Under the pieces are notes generated by a model. The model was given only the letters and a program-made list of their open reading frames with translations, ran no database searches and was not told the DNA's origin. 47,890 nucleotides of DNA, taken from positions 1 to 47,890 of the forward strand of contig JACQBQ010000042.1 of NCBI GenBank assembly GCA_016201905.1, read 5' to 3'. This DNA is from Candidatus Melainabacteria bacterium. Lineage in GTDB: Bacteria; Cyanobacteriota; Vampirovibrionia; 2-02-FULL-35-15. Position numbers and translations under genes: made by a program. Of this stretch, positions 7,813 to 15,616 are shown piece by piece (position 1 is the first letter of the stretch; every line of letters starts with the position of its first letter).

Positions 7813-9171
7813 TTAAACTTTTTTAAGCTCAGTATCATTATAGTGTTCAGTTCTATGCCATCTTCCCTTTGTTCTGCTAAAGAGTACCTTTCTGACTGTA
7901 AGAAGTACGATGAGTGGCCAAATAGTTAAAAAATAAATGTTTGTTTCCAATGCACGCTTTATGCTTGTTCTCCAGGAAAAGTTTCTATAAATCCTAATTC
8001 CAAATATAAGATTTACTAAGGTTATAAGCCAGATTACAAATGATATGAGCATTAAACTAGTTAAGTGTGTTTCTTGGTCTTTTAAGTACCTTACAATTTC
8101 TGAAATAATGTCTAAAAAGATCCATATTGGTACTGCAAACTGACTTAAGAAAACAAATGCGTCAAACTGCTGAGAAAATCTTGTCTCTTTGCCTGGTCCA
8201 AAGATTTTTAAAAAGTTTGAAAGAAATCTTCTAAGACTACCTTCAGTCCATCTTCTTCTTTGTATGATAAGAGAACTAAAATTTATTGGTGCTTGTTCTA
8301 GGGTTATAGCTTCTGGACAAAACCTTATCTGCCAGCCAGAAACAGTAAGCCTGGTAGATAATTCAAGATCATCTGTTAGTGTTTCTTCATCCCACAAACC
8401 AACACTTTCTAAGACTTTACGCTTGATAATTTGACCGTTACCTCTTAGTTCAACATTTCCTTCAATAACGTCTTTCCCACACTGAAAATAATTATCGAGA
8501 CAGTACTCATTTTCCTGTAATTTGGTCAGGTAATTAACATTTGCATTTGAAACTCTTTTTTGAGATTGAACAGCACTGGTTTGATCGTCCACTAAATAAG
8601 GAACCATCGTTAAAAGAAAATCCGACTCAACTTTGGCGTCAGCATCAAATACGGTAATTAACTCACCGCTTGAATGGCGAAAAGCATTGTTTAGTGCTGC
8701 GGCTTTTCCTGAGCTGCTTTCATCAAGCCTGTGTATTACTTTAATTGTATTTGGGTAGAGTAAATGATATCTTTCTAAAATTTCTTTTGTAGAATCAGTA
8801 GAACGATCGTTTATTAAATAAATCAAATAATCAGGATAATTTAAACATAAAAGATTTTCTATTGTGGCTGCAATAACCTTTTCTTCATTGTGGACAGCTA
8901 TAAAAATATCAACACTGGGATAGCGGCTGATTTTTGGAATTTGATTTGTTGAATTTTCAAACCTGGTTTTAAAAAAACCTTTTCTTCTTTGAGCCAGTGC
9001 AAGCCAGATAGTATGAATAATCATAGCTACCACAAAAACTAAGACTGCATAAAGCGCAAGCGGCTTGGGAAGATAGTTTAAAGCTTTGTCAGGAAGCATT
9101 TCCTCGGTAAGCTTTATTAAAGCCCACACACCAACAATTAAGCTTCCTAAAAATAAGCGGTCATAAATCAT
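7813..9171 (-). CDS. membrane glycosyltransferase family 2 (processive type)
   Basis: Inner-membrane glycosyltransferase of 452 aa. Two N-terminal membrane segments (residues about 5-20 and 38-60) precede a GT-A domain: VDIFIAVHNEEKV, the nucleotide-binding LINDRSTDST, the DxD-type VFDADAKV, the acceptor TDDLELSTRL and the polymer-binding QRRRWTEGS. The last set is the Q-x-x-R-W mark of processive enzymes such as cellulose, chitin and poly-GlcNAc synthases. Three C-terminal hydrophobic stretches follow. It would build and export a beta-linked polysaccharide from a UDP-sugar. It starts three bases after the LytR-CpsA-Psr stop codon, so the two are translationally linked and may supply and attach the same envelope polymer. 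Confidence 0.92.
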   Translation of the reverse strand: MIYDRLFLGSLIVGVWALIKLTEEMLPDKALNYLPKPLALYAVLVFVVAMIIHTIWLALAQRRKGFFKTRFENSTNQIPKISRYPSVDIFIAVHNEEKVIAATIENLLCLNYPDYLIYLINDRSTDSTKEILERYHLLYPNTIKVIHRLDESSSGKAAALNNAFRHSSGELITVFDADAKVESDFLLTMVPYLVDDQTSAVQSQKRVSNANVNYLTKLQENEYCLDNYFQCGKDVIEGNVELRGNGQIIKRKVLESVGLWDEETLTDDLELSTRLTVSGWQIRFCPEAITLEQAPINFSSLIIQRRRWTEGSLRRFLSNFLKIFGPGKETRFSQQFDAFVFLSQFAVPIWIFLDIISEIVRYLKDQETHLTSLMLISFVIWLITLVNLIFGIRIYRNFSWRTSIKRALETNIYFLTIWPLIVLLTVRKVLFSRTKGRWHRTEHYNDTELKKV

Positions 9172-9174
9172 TAA

Positions 9175-10434
9175 TTACTTTTTAGTCCTTACCTTTAAAT
9201 TTACCAAATCATCACCAGCTAAGATAGTAACATCTGCCTTTGGATCACCCAAACTTCCTATCAATAATTCTCCAATATTTCCAATATCGTTCTTAACTTG
9301 AAGAGCTATCTCTGGATTTGCCTTTTGAGCATATATTTTAGTCATATTTACATGACTTTCATAATCTTGTGCAAGGAGAACTGTATAGCCATATTCTCTT
9401 AATAAATTTGTTAGTTTGGTTGCTAATAAATGGTCTTTATGGGAGCCATTAAATACAGAAATTTTAATTTCCTTTGGATTTGCTCTTACAAACCTAAAGA
9501 AATCTTTTTCATTGTAAAAAAGTTTTTTTATCACCTTATCAATTTCTTTTGGATTTGGAATCCAGTAACTAACCTGATTTCGTTGACCAAATTCACCTGG
9601 CAAGATAACAATATTTTGATTTGGTGAAGGTACGTTTCTAACAAAATTAGCAATCTTAATAATTTCTACTGGTTTTAGATCCGTAAGGATCGTTTTTTTA
9701 TAGATTGAAATAACATCAGGAAGTTTTGTAAAAATTATTGGATCAAGTAATCTTTTAAAGACAGCTCTCATAAATAATTGCTGTCTTTGAATCCTTCCGA
9801 TATCGGCAAGCAAATCGTGTCTGAAACGTAAAAACCCAACAGCTTGTTCACCATTTAATAACTGTTTTCCCGGGAAGAGATTTATATACAACATTGCTGT
9901 ATGATCGATATATTGCATTCTTTGAGGTACATCTATAATGATTCCTCCAACCTCATCAATGATTTTATTTAATCCCTGGACGTTTACAATCACATAATGA
10001 TCAATTCGTGTTCTAAGAAGTCTTTCTAAATATTTCTTTGTGAATGTTGGTCCACCTATAGTATTTAAGTAATTAATTTTTTCTACACCGTGTCCTGGAA
10101 CCCTGATTTTTGTATCCCTTGGAATATTTAAAATGTTCAATGTATTTTTAAATGGATTGCAGCTTATTAGAATAATAGTATCTGAGCGTCCTTTCCAGAG
10201 AAGTTTTCCATTTACAGCTTCAGGAAATATTTCATCGCAGCCTAGTACAAGAATATTTATTTTTTTATTTAAACTTACAACTCTTAATTCGTTTGGGACT
10301 AAAGAAGGATTATAAATATTTAAAGAGATAAGCGTTAAAAAAAATCCAATTAAAAAAAGAGAGATTCCAAACCAGAATGAAGATTTAGGTTCTTTCTTTC
10401 TATCTAATATTCTTGGATATCTTTCAAATTCCAT
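9175..10434 (-). CDS. LytR-CpsA-Psr family protein with LytR_C domain
   Basis: Cell-envelope phosphotransferase of 419 aa; the family attaches lipid-linked glycopolymers to peptidoglycan. A cytoplasmic tail and one membrane segment (residues 21-42) lead into the LCP domain: VLGCDE, then GRSDTIILIS with the catalytic Arg/Asp region, NILNIPRDTKI, the Arg-rich FLRFRHDLLADIGRIQRQQ and the GGI-x-x-DVP loop. A C-terminal LytR_C domain starts about residue 325 (IKISVFNGSHKDHLL). It is first in the minus-strand operon LCP - glycosyltransferase - decarboxylase - unknown. No clear ribosome binding site precedes the ATG. The upstream gap to the patatin gene carries repeated ATGCTAAA boxes. Confidence 0.92.
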   Translation of the reverse strand: MEFERYPRILDRKKEPKSSFWFGISLFLIGFFLTLISLNIYNPSLVPNELRVVSLNKKINILVLGCDEIFPEAVNGKLLWKGRSDTIILISCNPFKNTLNILNIPRDTKIRVPGHGVEKINYLNTIGGPTFTKKYLERLLRTRIDHYVIVNVQGLNKIIDEVGGIIIDVPQRMQYIDHTAMLYINLFPGKQLLNGEQAVGFLRFRHDLLADIGRIQRQQLFMRAVFKRLLDPIIFTKLPDVISIYKKTILTDLKPVEIIKIANFVRNVPSPNQNIVILPGEFGQRNQVSYWIPNPKEIDKVIKKLFYNEKDFFRFVRANPKEIKISVFNGSHKDHLLATKLTNLLREYGYTVLLAQDYESHVNMTKIYAQKANPEIALQVKNDIGNIGELLIGSLGDPKADVTILAGDDLVNLKVRTKK

Positions 10435-10455
10435 ACGAACATTACTAAGGCTTAT

Positions 10456-10527
10456 ATGCTAAAAATCTTTTAATTATTTATCATGCTAAACAAAGATTTA
10501 AAAGGCAGGAACTAAATAATTTAGCAT
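10456..10527. promoter_or_regulatory. three ATGCTAAA boxes in a divergent promoter region
   Basis: ATGCTAAA occurs directly at 10456-10463 and 10483-10490, and inverted as TTTAGCAT at 10520-10527, all inside the 117 bases between the LCP gene and the patatin gene. Three copies of an 8-mer in so short a stretch suggest a regulator-binding site. Both direct copies are followed by related A+T-rich sequence ending near ATCTTT/AGATTT. Confidence 0.4.
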
Positions 10528-10551
10528 AACATCTCAGGTAAGACAGAATCC

Positions 10552-11328
10552 GTGGAATATAATATTGCATTTTCAAGTTCTGGAGTACGTTTTGCAGCAC
10601 ATGTTGGAGTGCTTGCATATCTACAGGATAATAATATAAAAATTAAAAATTATTCAGGAACATCTGGAGGTGCTGTTGTTGCAGCATGGGGTGCAAATAA
10701 TCTTCCTGCAAGGAAGCTCATGGACCTTACTTTACAATTTGGCTATGCTAAGTTTTTTCTGAAACCTTCACTAGGCTTAGCTGGAATATTGGACCATAGT
10801 TCATTTATAGACAGTATTTCAGCACACTGTACACCAAAAAAAAATCTCTGGATAGTAACTTTTAATATTTTAAAAATGCAAAAAGAAGTCTGGAATGGTC
10901 AAGGGTTTAGCCTCTCCAAAATCTTAGCTGCAACTACCAGTATCCCTGGGTTATTTAAACCTGTAATGTATTCAAATGGTTTACATATTGATGGGATTTT
11001 TGGTAGGTTTTGTCCTGATGATTTATGGGATGAAGGAGTTACATTCTCTGTACAGCTCAAGTCTAAGAAAAAAACAAAATCAAGATATCCATTTGATAGT
11101 TTTGTACATGAAATTGAAAAAGCTACAATTGATTTTTTATATGAGAATCAGAAAAAGAAAAATAGAGATGCTGAAATTATTTATATACAGCCCGATGTAA
11201 GCTCAATTGCGCAAATGGATTTGTTTCTGGTAAATGAAAAAGATCACCTGGAATTGTTTAAAAAAGGGTACGAGGCTGCAAAGAAAGTTCTTGAAACTAA
11301 CTTCAGTAGTATTAGCTCTGTTGCATGA
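10552..11328 (+). CDS. patatin-like phospholipase / esterase
   Basis: Patatin-fold serine hydrolase of 258 aa (RssA-like size). The nucleophile elbow is GTSGG (Ser about residue 39, YSGTSGGAVVAA) and the second member of the Ser-Asp dyad is in HIDGIFG near residue 146. The oxyanion loop at the N-terminus reads SSSGVRFAAHVGVL, where the family more often has GGG, so the first glycines are replaced by serine. The start is GTG, preceded by AGGTAAG eleven bases upstream. There is no signal peptide. Likely roles are membrane lipid turnover or acyl-ester cleavage. It stands alone, and its downstream region holds hairpins shared with a convergent gene. Confidence 0.85.
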   Translation: MEYNIAFSSSGVRFAAHVGVLAYLQDNNIKIKNYSGTSGGAVVAAWGANNLPARKLMDLTLQFGYAKFFLKPSLGLAGILDHSSFIDSISAHCTPKKNLWIVTFNILKMQKEVWNGQGFSLSKILAATTSIPGLFKPVMYSNGLHIDGIFGRFCPDDLWDEGVTFSVQLKSKKKTKSRYPFDSFVHEIEKATIDFLYENQKKKNRDAEIIYIQPDVSSIAQMDLFLVNEKDHLELFKKGYEAAKKVLETNFSSISSVA

Positions 11329-11379
11329 TAAATCTGTATAAGATGTAATTAGTTAGTGAATCTTTGGGAATTTAATAAA

Positions 11380-11413
11380 GCCTTGAATGTCTGGCTTTGC
11401 CAGCATTCAAGGC
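11380..11413. repeat. long imperfect hairpin
   Basis: GCCTTGAATG pairs with CATTCAAGGC. Inside, CTGGC pairs with GCCAG around a TTT loop, with one bulged base, giving about 15 pairs. No T-run follows, so it is not a plain terminator. It lies between convergent genes, beside a second, longer palindrome. Confidence 0.6.
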
Positions 11414-11426
11414 GCTCTCCGGAAGT

Positions 11427-11463
11427 CAAAGTAATTTTTACACTTGTTGTAAAAATTACTTTG
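11427..11463. repeat. 16-bp perfect inverted repeat
   Basis: CAAAGTAATTTTTACA (11427-11442) is exactly inverted at 11448-11463 with a 5-base loop. With the hairpin 14 bases before it, this non-coding stretch looks like a small palindromic mobile repeat or a double-stranded processing site. A short minus-strand open frame across it is an artefact of the palindromes. Confidence 0.65.
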
Positions 11464-11469
11464 CGTAAT

Positions 11470-11503
11470 AAAAAATAAAAACCCCGCTGGGTGATACGGG
11501 GTT
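11470..11503 (-). terminator. intrinsic terminator for the minus-strand gene at 11647
   Basis: On the minus strand AACCCCG and CGGGGTT (arms 11480-11486 and 11497-11503) form a G+C-rich stem, followed by TTTATTTTTTATT. The plus strand has a shorter TTTT, so it may work in both directions between the convergent genes. Confidence 0.8.
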
Positions 11504-11646
11504 TTGGGCTAGGTAACTTATGAATGATTACATGATAATTTAAAATTATTAAAGCAAGGTAATAACTATACCCCATGCAAAATAAATAGCACTTAAATGT
11601 TAATAGAACTGTCCCTGGCTTTAAGAAGTAGGCTTAGGGTTAGCTA

Positions 11647-12519
11647 TCATTTTTTTCCTTGTGGTTTTGTTTTGGATAATTCTTGAAGTAGTTTCTTTAG
11701 ATTTACATAAGTAAAATTCTGAGCAAGTATTTTGTCCATAAATGCCTGATTTGTCTTTAGATCTGATCTTCCTATTTCATCTAAAGTTCGAGACAACATT
11801 TCTTTTTTCTCTTCATTTGTCATAGATTCTGTTAGCGCTGTAACCATTTGTGTGTATGTTAAAGCCTTGTTTGATTTTAAGAAACTAATGATGCTTTCTA
11901 TGTTTTGTTTGTCTTTTTTAATTCCAAAAACTATTTCATATGCTTTACTGGCGGCTTGCCTGAATGCTTGTTCATCGTCTTTTGTATTATAGACAATCTC
12001 TGCTTTTAAGCCATCTAAAACTGTACCGTATTTTTCAATTAAGCTCTTAAAATAATTGACCAGTTCTTTAAATGTTTTAAGTTTTGTTCGTGGTAAAATC
12101 CCCAATATTTCTTCAATGTTTTCACTTTCTCCAACTGCTATAAGTGCTCTAACTACAATCAACCTTTGCTCTCTAGGTACAAGTTGATCTCTAAGAGTCT
12201 TAGCATCTAAGTCACTATATAAGTCTCTTTCTTGTTCAGTTAGTTTTCTGCCTAAAACCTCATAAGCAGTACTTGATTTTTCTTTTGCAGGCTCCTCTAC
12301 TGTTGGTTCAGCAGTCTCATTACTTTCTTCAGGTGTATTACCATTATCGTCAACATTTTCTAAATCTTTTTGTAATTTTTTTTCTGTGGTTGTATTCCCA
12401 GTGTTAGTACTAGGATTTTCCCCTTGAGCGAATGAAACATTGTTAATGCTTAAGACAAAGCAAAAAATGCTTGCCAGAACAAATTGAACTAAAAGTAATT
12501 TCTTAGGCTTTGAATTCAT
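11647..12519 (-). CDS. exported helical protein of unknown function
   Basis: No family recognised. The preferred start (MNSKPKKLLLVQFVLASIFC) gives a clear signal peptide cut near SFAQ; a GTG 15 bases further upstream would add MVLSR and has no better ribosome binding site. The mature protein begins with 60 low-complexity residues rich in Asn, Thr, Glu and Pro, then about 190 residues of charged amphipathic helices. These contain a recurring pattern of short helices with Leu-Lys-x-Phe/Tyr-x-x-Leu (TKLKTFKELVNYFKSLI, NQAFMDKILAQNFTYVNLKK), perhaps a helical repeat. It is expected outside the cytoplasmic membrane. It follows the sigma-factor gene in the same direction, about 280 bases away, and ends before a strong terminator. 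Confidence 0.75.
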   Translation of the reverse strand: MNSKPKKLLLVQFVLASIFCFVLSINNVSFAQGENPSTNTGNTTTEKKLQKDLENVDDNGNTPEESNETAEPTVEEPAKEKSSTAYEVLGRKLTEQERDLYSDLDAKTLRDQLVPREQRLIVVRALIAVGESENIEEILGILPRTKLKTFKELVNYFKSLIEKYGTVLDGLKAEIVYNTKDDEQAFRQAASKAYEIVFGIKKDKQNIESIISFLKSNKALTYTQMVTALTESMTNEEKKEMLSRTLDEIGRSDLKTNQAFMDKILAQNFTYVNLKKLLQELSKTKPQGKK

Positions 12520-12579
12520 CCTGCTTAAAACCACTTTGCATGGCCGTTTCCAACAATACGGTCATGGATTTATTTAATT

Positions 12580-12609
12580 TATAGAGTCATGAAACCTCAT
12601 GCCTCTATA
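12580..12609. repeat. 12-bp hairpin with one mismatch in the leader of the exported-protein gene
   Basis: TATAGAG-T-CATGA pairs with TCATG-C-CTCTATA around an AACC tetraloop. It lies about 60 bases upstream of the exported-protein start on its transcript strand and could be a leader structure. Confidence 0.45.
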
Positions 12610-12748
12610 TACTATTTGTGAAATTAAGCGGGATTCATCTAGTAGCTGTCCCTAGTAATATCTAATTTTCTCTTAGGATAGAGCTGTCAAACCCCTAGAG
12701 GCAGCCCTTTTTGGCTTAGTTATCTAAATCAAATGATGTAGAAATGCC

Positions 12749-12776
12749 GGCAGAGACGCACCATTGTGTCTCTGTC
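12749..12776 (-). terminator. hairpin after the sigma-factor gene, without T-run
   Basis: CAGAGAC (12751-12757) pairs with GTCTCTG (12768-12774), extended by two more pairs (one G-T). It begins about 20 bases after the sigma-factor stop on its transcript. No U-tract follows, so it may be a weak terminator or a 3'-end stabiliser. The rest of 12610-12748 shows no gene; two AGCTGTC copies (12645-12651 and 12683-12689) were the only other pattern seen. Confidence 0.4.
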
Positions 12777-12795
12777 TGGGTTTATTATTCTCAAT

Positions 12796-13767
12796 CTAAG
12801 CCACAAAATAATCTTTTAAATTCTCACAAGCACCAGGCTGGCGGAGCTTTTTAAGAGCACGAAATTCTAATTGTCGAACTCTTTCTCTTGTAACACCTAA
12901 AATTTTTCCAACTTCTTCAAGTGTTCTTTCCTGCCCGCAGTCTAAACCGAACCGTAATCTGATTACTGCTGCTTCTTTTAAAGTTAAACACTTCAAAGCC
13001 TTATTAATATTCATGCCAAGAAGTATGCCGTTTGCTAAACACTCTGGTGAGAAGTTGTCGTTATCGCTAATAAAGTCTTCTAGATCACCTTCTTCTTCTG
13101 AGTTTACAGGAGAGTTTAATGAAACAGGTGATTCCATAATTTGAATTACCTCTTTTACTTTATTTACATCGACGTCGATTTCACGGGCAATGTCTGCTTC
13201 TGTAGGAGTATGCCCTGATTTTTCACTAAGCCTTTTAATGGCTTTTTTTAGTTTACTTAAAAGTTCAACCATGTGAACCGGAATTCTAATTGTTCTGGAT
13301 TTGTCCGATAAGGATCTGGTTATTGCTTGTCTTATCCACCAGGTTGCATAAGTAGATAATTTATAACCCCTCTCAGGATCAAATTTCTCTACTGCTTTCA
13401 TAAGCCCGAGATTTCCTTCCTGAATGAGATCAAGGAATGACATACCTCTATTTAGATATCTTTTTGCAATTGAAACTACTAATCTTAAATTATGCCTGAC
13501 GAGCTCTTGTCTTGCTTTTGGATCACCCTGTTTAACTTTTCGTGCAAGTTCAAGCTCTTTTTTTTGATTTAACACAGACATCTTGCCAATTTCTCTTAGA
13601 TAAACTTTTACCAGATCATCTGTTAGTGGGGTATTTTGTAGCTTAGTCTCTTCTTCTAGAAGATCTTCGGACTCAATACTGAATTCATTGTTTTGAATAT
13701 CAAATGAATTATTCTTTTGATCTATTTTTAAAACTTGACAGTCTAGTTGCTTATTAAATGTTGCCAT
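12796..13767 (-). CDS. RNA polymerase sigma factor, RpoD/SigA family (short form)
   Basis: Sigma-70 protein of 323 aa. Region 1.2 is at about 48-75 ([18 protein letters not shown]), regions 2.1-2.4 at about 90-160 ([40 protein letters not shown] and the -10 recognition part [13 protein letters not shown]), region 3 at about 165-240, and region 4 at about 255-320 with the -35 helix [19 protein letters not shown]. It lacks region 1.1 and the long spacer after region 1.2 that the other sigma gene in this window has. Size and sequence fit a group 2 or minimal primary sigma factor of cyanobacterial type. A strong AAGGAG precedes the ATG by nine bases. The upstream coiled-coil gene is separated by a terminator-like hairpin ending only 28 bases before the start. 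Confidence 0.93.
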   Translation of the reverse strand: MATFNKQLDCQVLKIDQKNNSFDIQNNEFSIESEDLLEEETKLQNTPLTDDLVKVYLREIGKMSVLNQKKELELARKVKQGDPKARQELVRHNLRLVVSIAKRYLNRGMSFLDLIQEGNLGLMKAVEKFDPERGYKLSTYATWWIRQAITRSLSDKSRTIRIPVHMVELLSKLKKAIKRLSEKSGHTPTEADIAREIDVDVNKVKEVIQIMESPVSLNSPVNSEEEGDLEDFISDNDNFSPECLANGILLGMNINKALKCLTLKEAAVIRLRFGLDCGQERTLEEVGKILGVTRERVRQLEFRALKKLRQPGACENLKDYFVA

Positions 13768-13794
13768 GTTATATCTCCTTAAAATTAAGTTATT

Positions 13795-13833
13795 AAAAAA
13801 TAGGATTCACTAAACCCTGGATTCTGAATCCTA
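13795..13833 (-). terminator. intrinsic terminator or attenuator just upstream of the sigma-factor gene
   Basis: On the minus strand TAGGATTCA and TGAATCCTA (13825-13833 and 13801-13809) form a 9-bp stem with a 15-base loop, followed at once by TTTTTT (13800-13795). It can end transcription from the coiled-coil gene at 13953, but only 27 bases remain before the sigma-factor ATG, so transcription that makes the sigma factor must either start very close or read through. Confidence 0.65.
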
Positions 13834-13952
13834 TATCCTGAGTCTATTTGATCTATAAAAAGAGGTTAAGAAGACAAATTTGATAGTGCAAATGAAAGAA
13901 TCCCCTTAACCTTAGAAAAACTTAATAATTTGATAACCCTAACTATGGAGTA

Positions 13953-14780
13953 TTATTTAAAAAACCAGAATTTTTGCTTTTTTTGTTCCTTTTCTTTAGC
14001 ATCTTGCATTTCTTCGAAATTTTGAGTTTTTAACTTTTCAGTAGTAGCCTTTTTAATAAGTTGGTTTAATAAAGCATCTTTATACTCAACCTCTTTTGAT
14101 TTGAATTCTATTTTTTCAGCCTGTTCATTTAATAATACCTCAAACTCTTCTACTTGTTTTTTTAAATTATCTCTTTCAATAGTTAGCTCTTGCTCTTTTT
14201 GGTGGAAATTAAAGTTTTGATCTAAAAGGTCTTGTCTTAGTTTTTGGTGGTCTTGTTCTAATTCAGAAAAATTTGATTCCATCTCATCATGAGTTTGTAA
14301 TCTTTCATCTTCTAATAGTTTGATTCTATTTTCCTGTTCTTGATTTTGTTTTGTGAGACTCTTAATTTTATCTTTGTAACCTTCTTCAGCTTTTTTTGCT
14401 GATTCCTGGTAATTATTTAGCTCTTGTTCAAGTTTTTTTAAGACTTCTCTTGCATTTTGTAATTCATAAATCAGACTTCTGTTTGTCTCGCGCACTTTGG
14501 CAATTTCTATTTTTGTCTCTTCAGAAGAAGTCTTGATATTTTCTAAATTAACCTTGTATTCTTCTGTTTCATTTGCTTTGTTTACATAGCCTTCCATCAG
14601 GGCCTTAAATTCTGGACTTACATCACTGTCTAATTTATTAACTAACAAAGCCAGTTGATTTTGAATATCACCAACAACATTTCCTAGATCTGAAATCGAA
14701 GTAATTGGGATAACATTCTTTCTTTGTGAAAGTTTTGTATCGGCTTTGCTTACAGTTGAACCAATGATTTCGTCTGGCAT
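13953..14780 (-). CDS. coiled-coil protein of unknown function
   Basis: No enzyme or binding domain recognised. After about 70 residues containing a short predicted fold (ISDLGNVVGDIQNQLALLVN), residues 75-250 are an almost unbroken heptad-rich coiled coil full of Glu, Lys, Gln and Asn. The tail is Lys-rich and ends in KQKFWFFK, an aromatic-basic end that could touch a membrane. There is no signal peptide, so it is presumably cytoplasmic and structural, or an adaptor. No ribosome binding site stands out before the ATG at 14780. It lies upstream of the sigma-factor gene in the same direction, with a terminator-like hairpin between. Confidence 0.75.
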   Translation of the reverse strand: MPDEIIGSTVSKADTKLSQRKNVIPITSISDLGNVVGDIQNQLALLVNKLDSDVSPEFKALMEGYVNKANETEEYKVNLENIKTSSEETKIEIAKVRETNRSLIYELQNAREVLKKLEQELNNYQESAKKAEEGYKDKIKSLTKQNQEQENRIKLLEDERLQTHDEMESNFSELEQDHQKLRQDLLDQNFNFHQKEQELTIERDNLKKQVEEFEVLLNEQAEKIEFKSKEVEYKDALLNQLIKKATTEKLKTQNFEEMQDAKEKEQKKQKFWFFK

Positions 14781-14908
14781 AGAATTTATACTTTATTCAC
14801 ATGTTAACAGATTAGGGTGATTTAGAAATAGTTCCTGTAAAGTTAAAAGGACAAAAACCAGACATATTATTGCTTCTTAAGCCTCTGAGCTTCTATAATT
14901 TGTTTGAC

Positions 14909-15616
14909 ATGAAATACAAGGTTATATATCAGTTTAGGTGGATGCTAGTGTTAGCCTTTCTTGCCTTAATTTATTTTAGTAATTTTATTTTAATCAATCT
15001 CCCTTTTGTAAGCCTTAGTTTTCCTAAAAAAGAAGCTAGTATGGGATTATTTGTTTTTTTGTTAAGCTTTTTCCCCAGATTTAACTTTGAATCCCAGATT
15101 TATAATATTCAGACTGTTATTGCTTGGGTGTCCGGTGTAATTTTGGGTCCTAGGTTAGGAGCTATAGTGCTGGGCTTTTATTTGTTATTGGGGTTTATTG
15201 GTTTACCAGTTTTTGCTGGCGGTGGCGGGTTTGATTACTATAAAGAACCTACTTTTGGATACTTAATTTCGCTTCCGCTTAATGCATATATAAGTGGACT
15301 CCTTTATGAAAAAAATAAAAAAATATTAGCTGTTTTTATACCAATGCTTGCTACCCATTTATGTGGGATTCTTTATCTGCTATTTTTTAAGCAATCTTGG
15401 CTAAGTGTTAGTTGGCATTTATCTTTTAGTATGATTGGCTATGATTTAATTTTTGCTTTGCTGTTAATGCCGCTTATGCCGATTTTTTCTTTTGTTTTAA
15501 AAGAAATGATTACTCAGGAAATCCCAGTTCGCGATGCATCACTCTTTACTAGTCGTTTGGAGCGGGAGGCAAGATATAAAAAGTACTATGATCGAGAAAA
15601 AAGAGATGATTTATGA
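14909..15616 (+). CDS. bioY: BioY-family biotin transporter (substrate-binding membrane protein)
   Basis: Integral membrane S-component for biotin, about 235 aa with six membrane segments. The diagnostic stretch is GPRLGAIVLGFYLLLGFIGL followed by PVFAGGGGFDYYKEPTFGYL, typical of BioY. It works with EcfT/EcfA energising proteins (not in this window) or alone. The start is uncertain: the ATG at 14909 gives MKYKVIYQF, a TTG at 14870 would add 13 residues, and neither has a good ribosome binding site. The next gene starts inside its stop codon (ATGA overlap), so it is co-translated with rsgA. bioD at 18679 is a second biotin gene nearby. Confidence 0.88.
   Translation: MKYKVIYQFRWMLVLAFLALIYFSNFILINLPFVSLSFPKKEASMGLFVFLLSFFPRFNFESQIYNIQTVIAWVSGVILGPRLGAIVLGFYLLLGFIGLPVFAGGGGFDYYKEPTFGYLISLPLNAYISGLLYEKNKKILAVFIPMLATHLCGILYLLFFKQSWLSVSWHLSFSMIGYDLIFALLLMPLMPIFSFVLKEMITQEIPVRDASLFTSRLEREARYKKYYDREKRDDL

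Noticed and set aside
11349-11576. Minus-strand open frame of 75 codons
   Set aside because: It runs through two palindromes and a terminator, so it is a by-product of non-coding structure.
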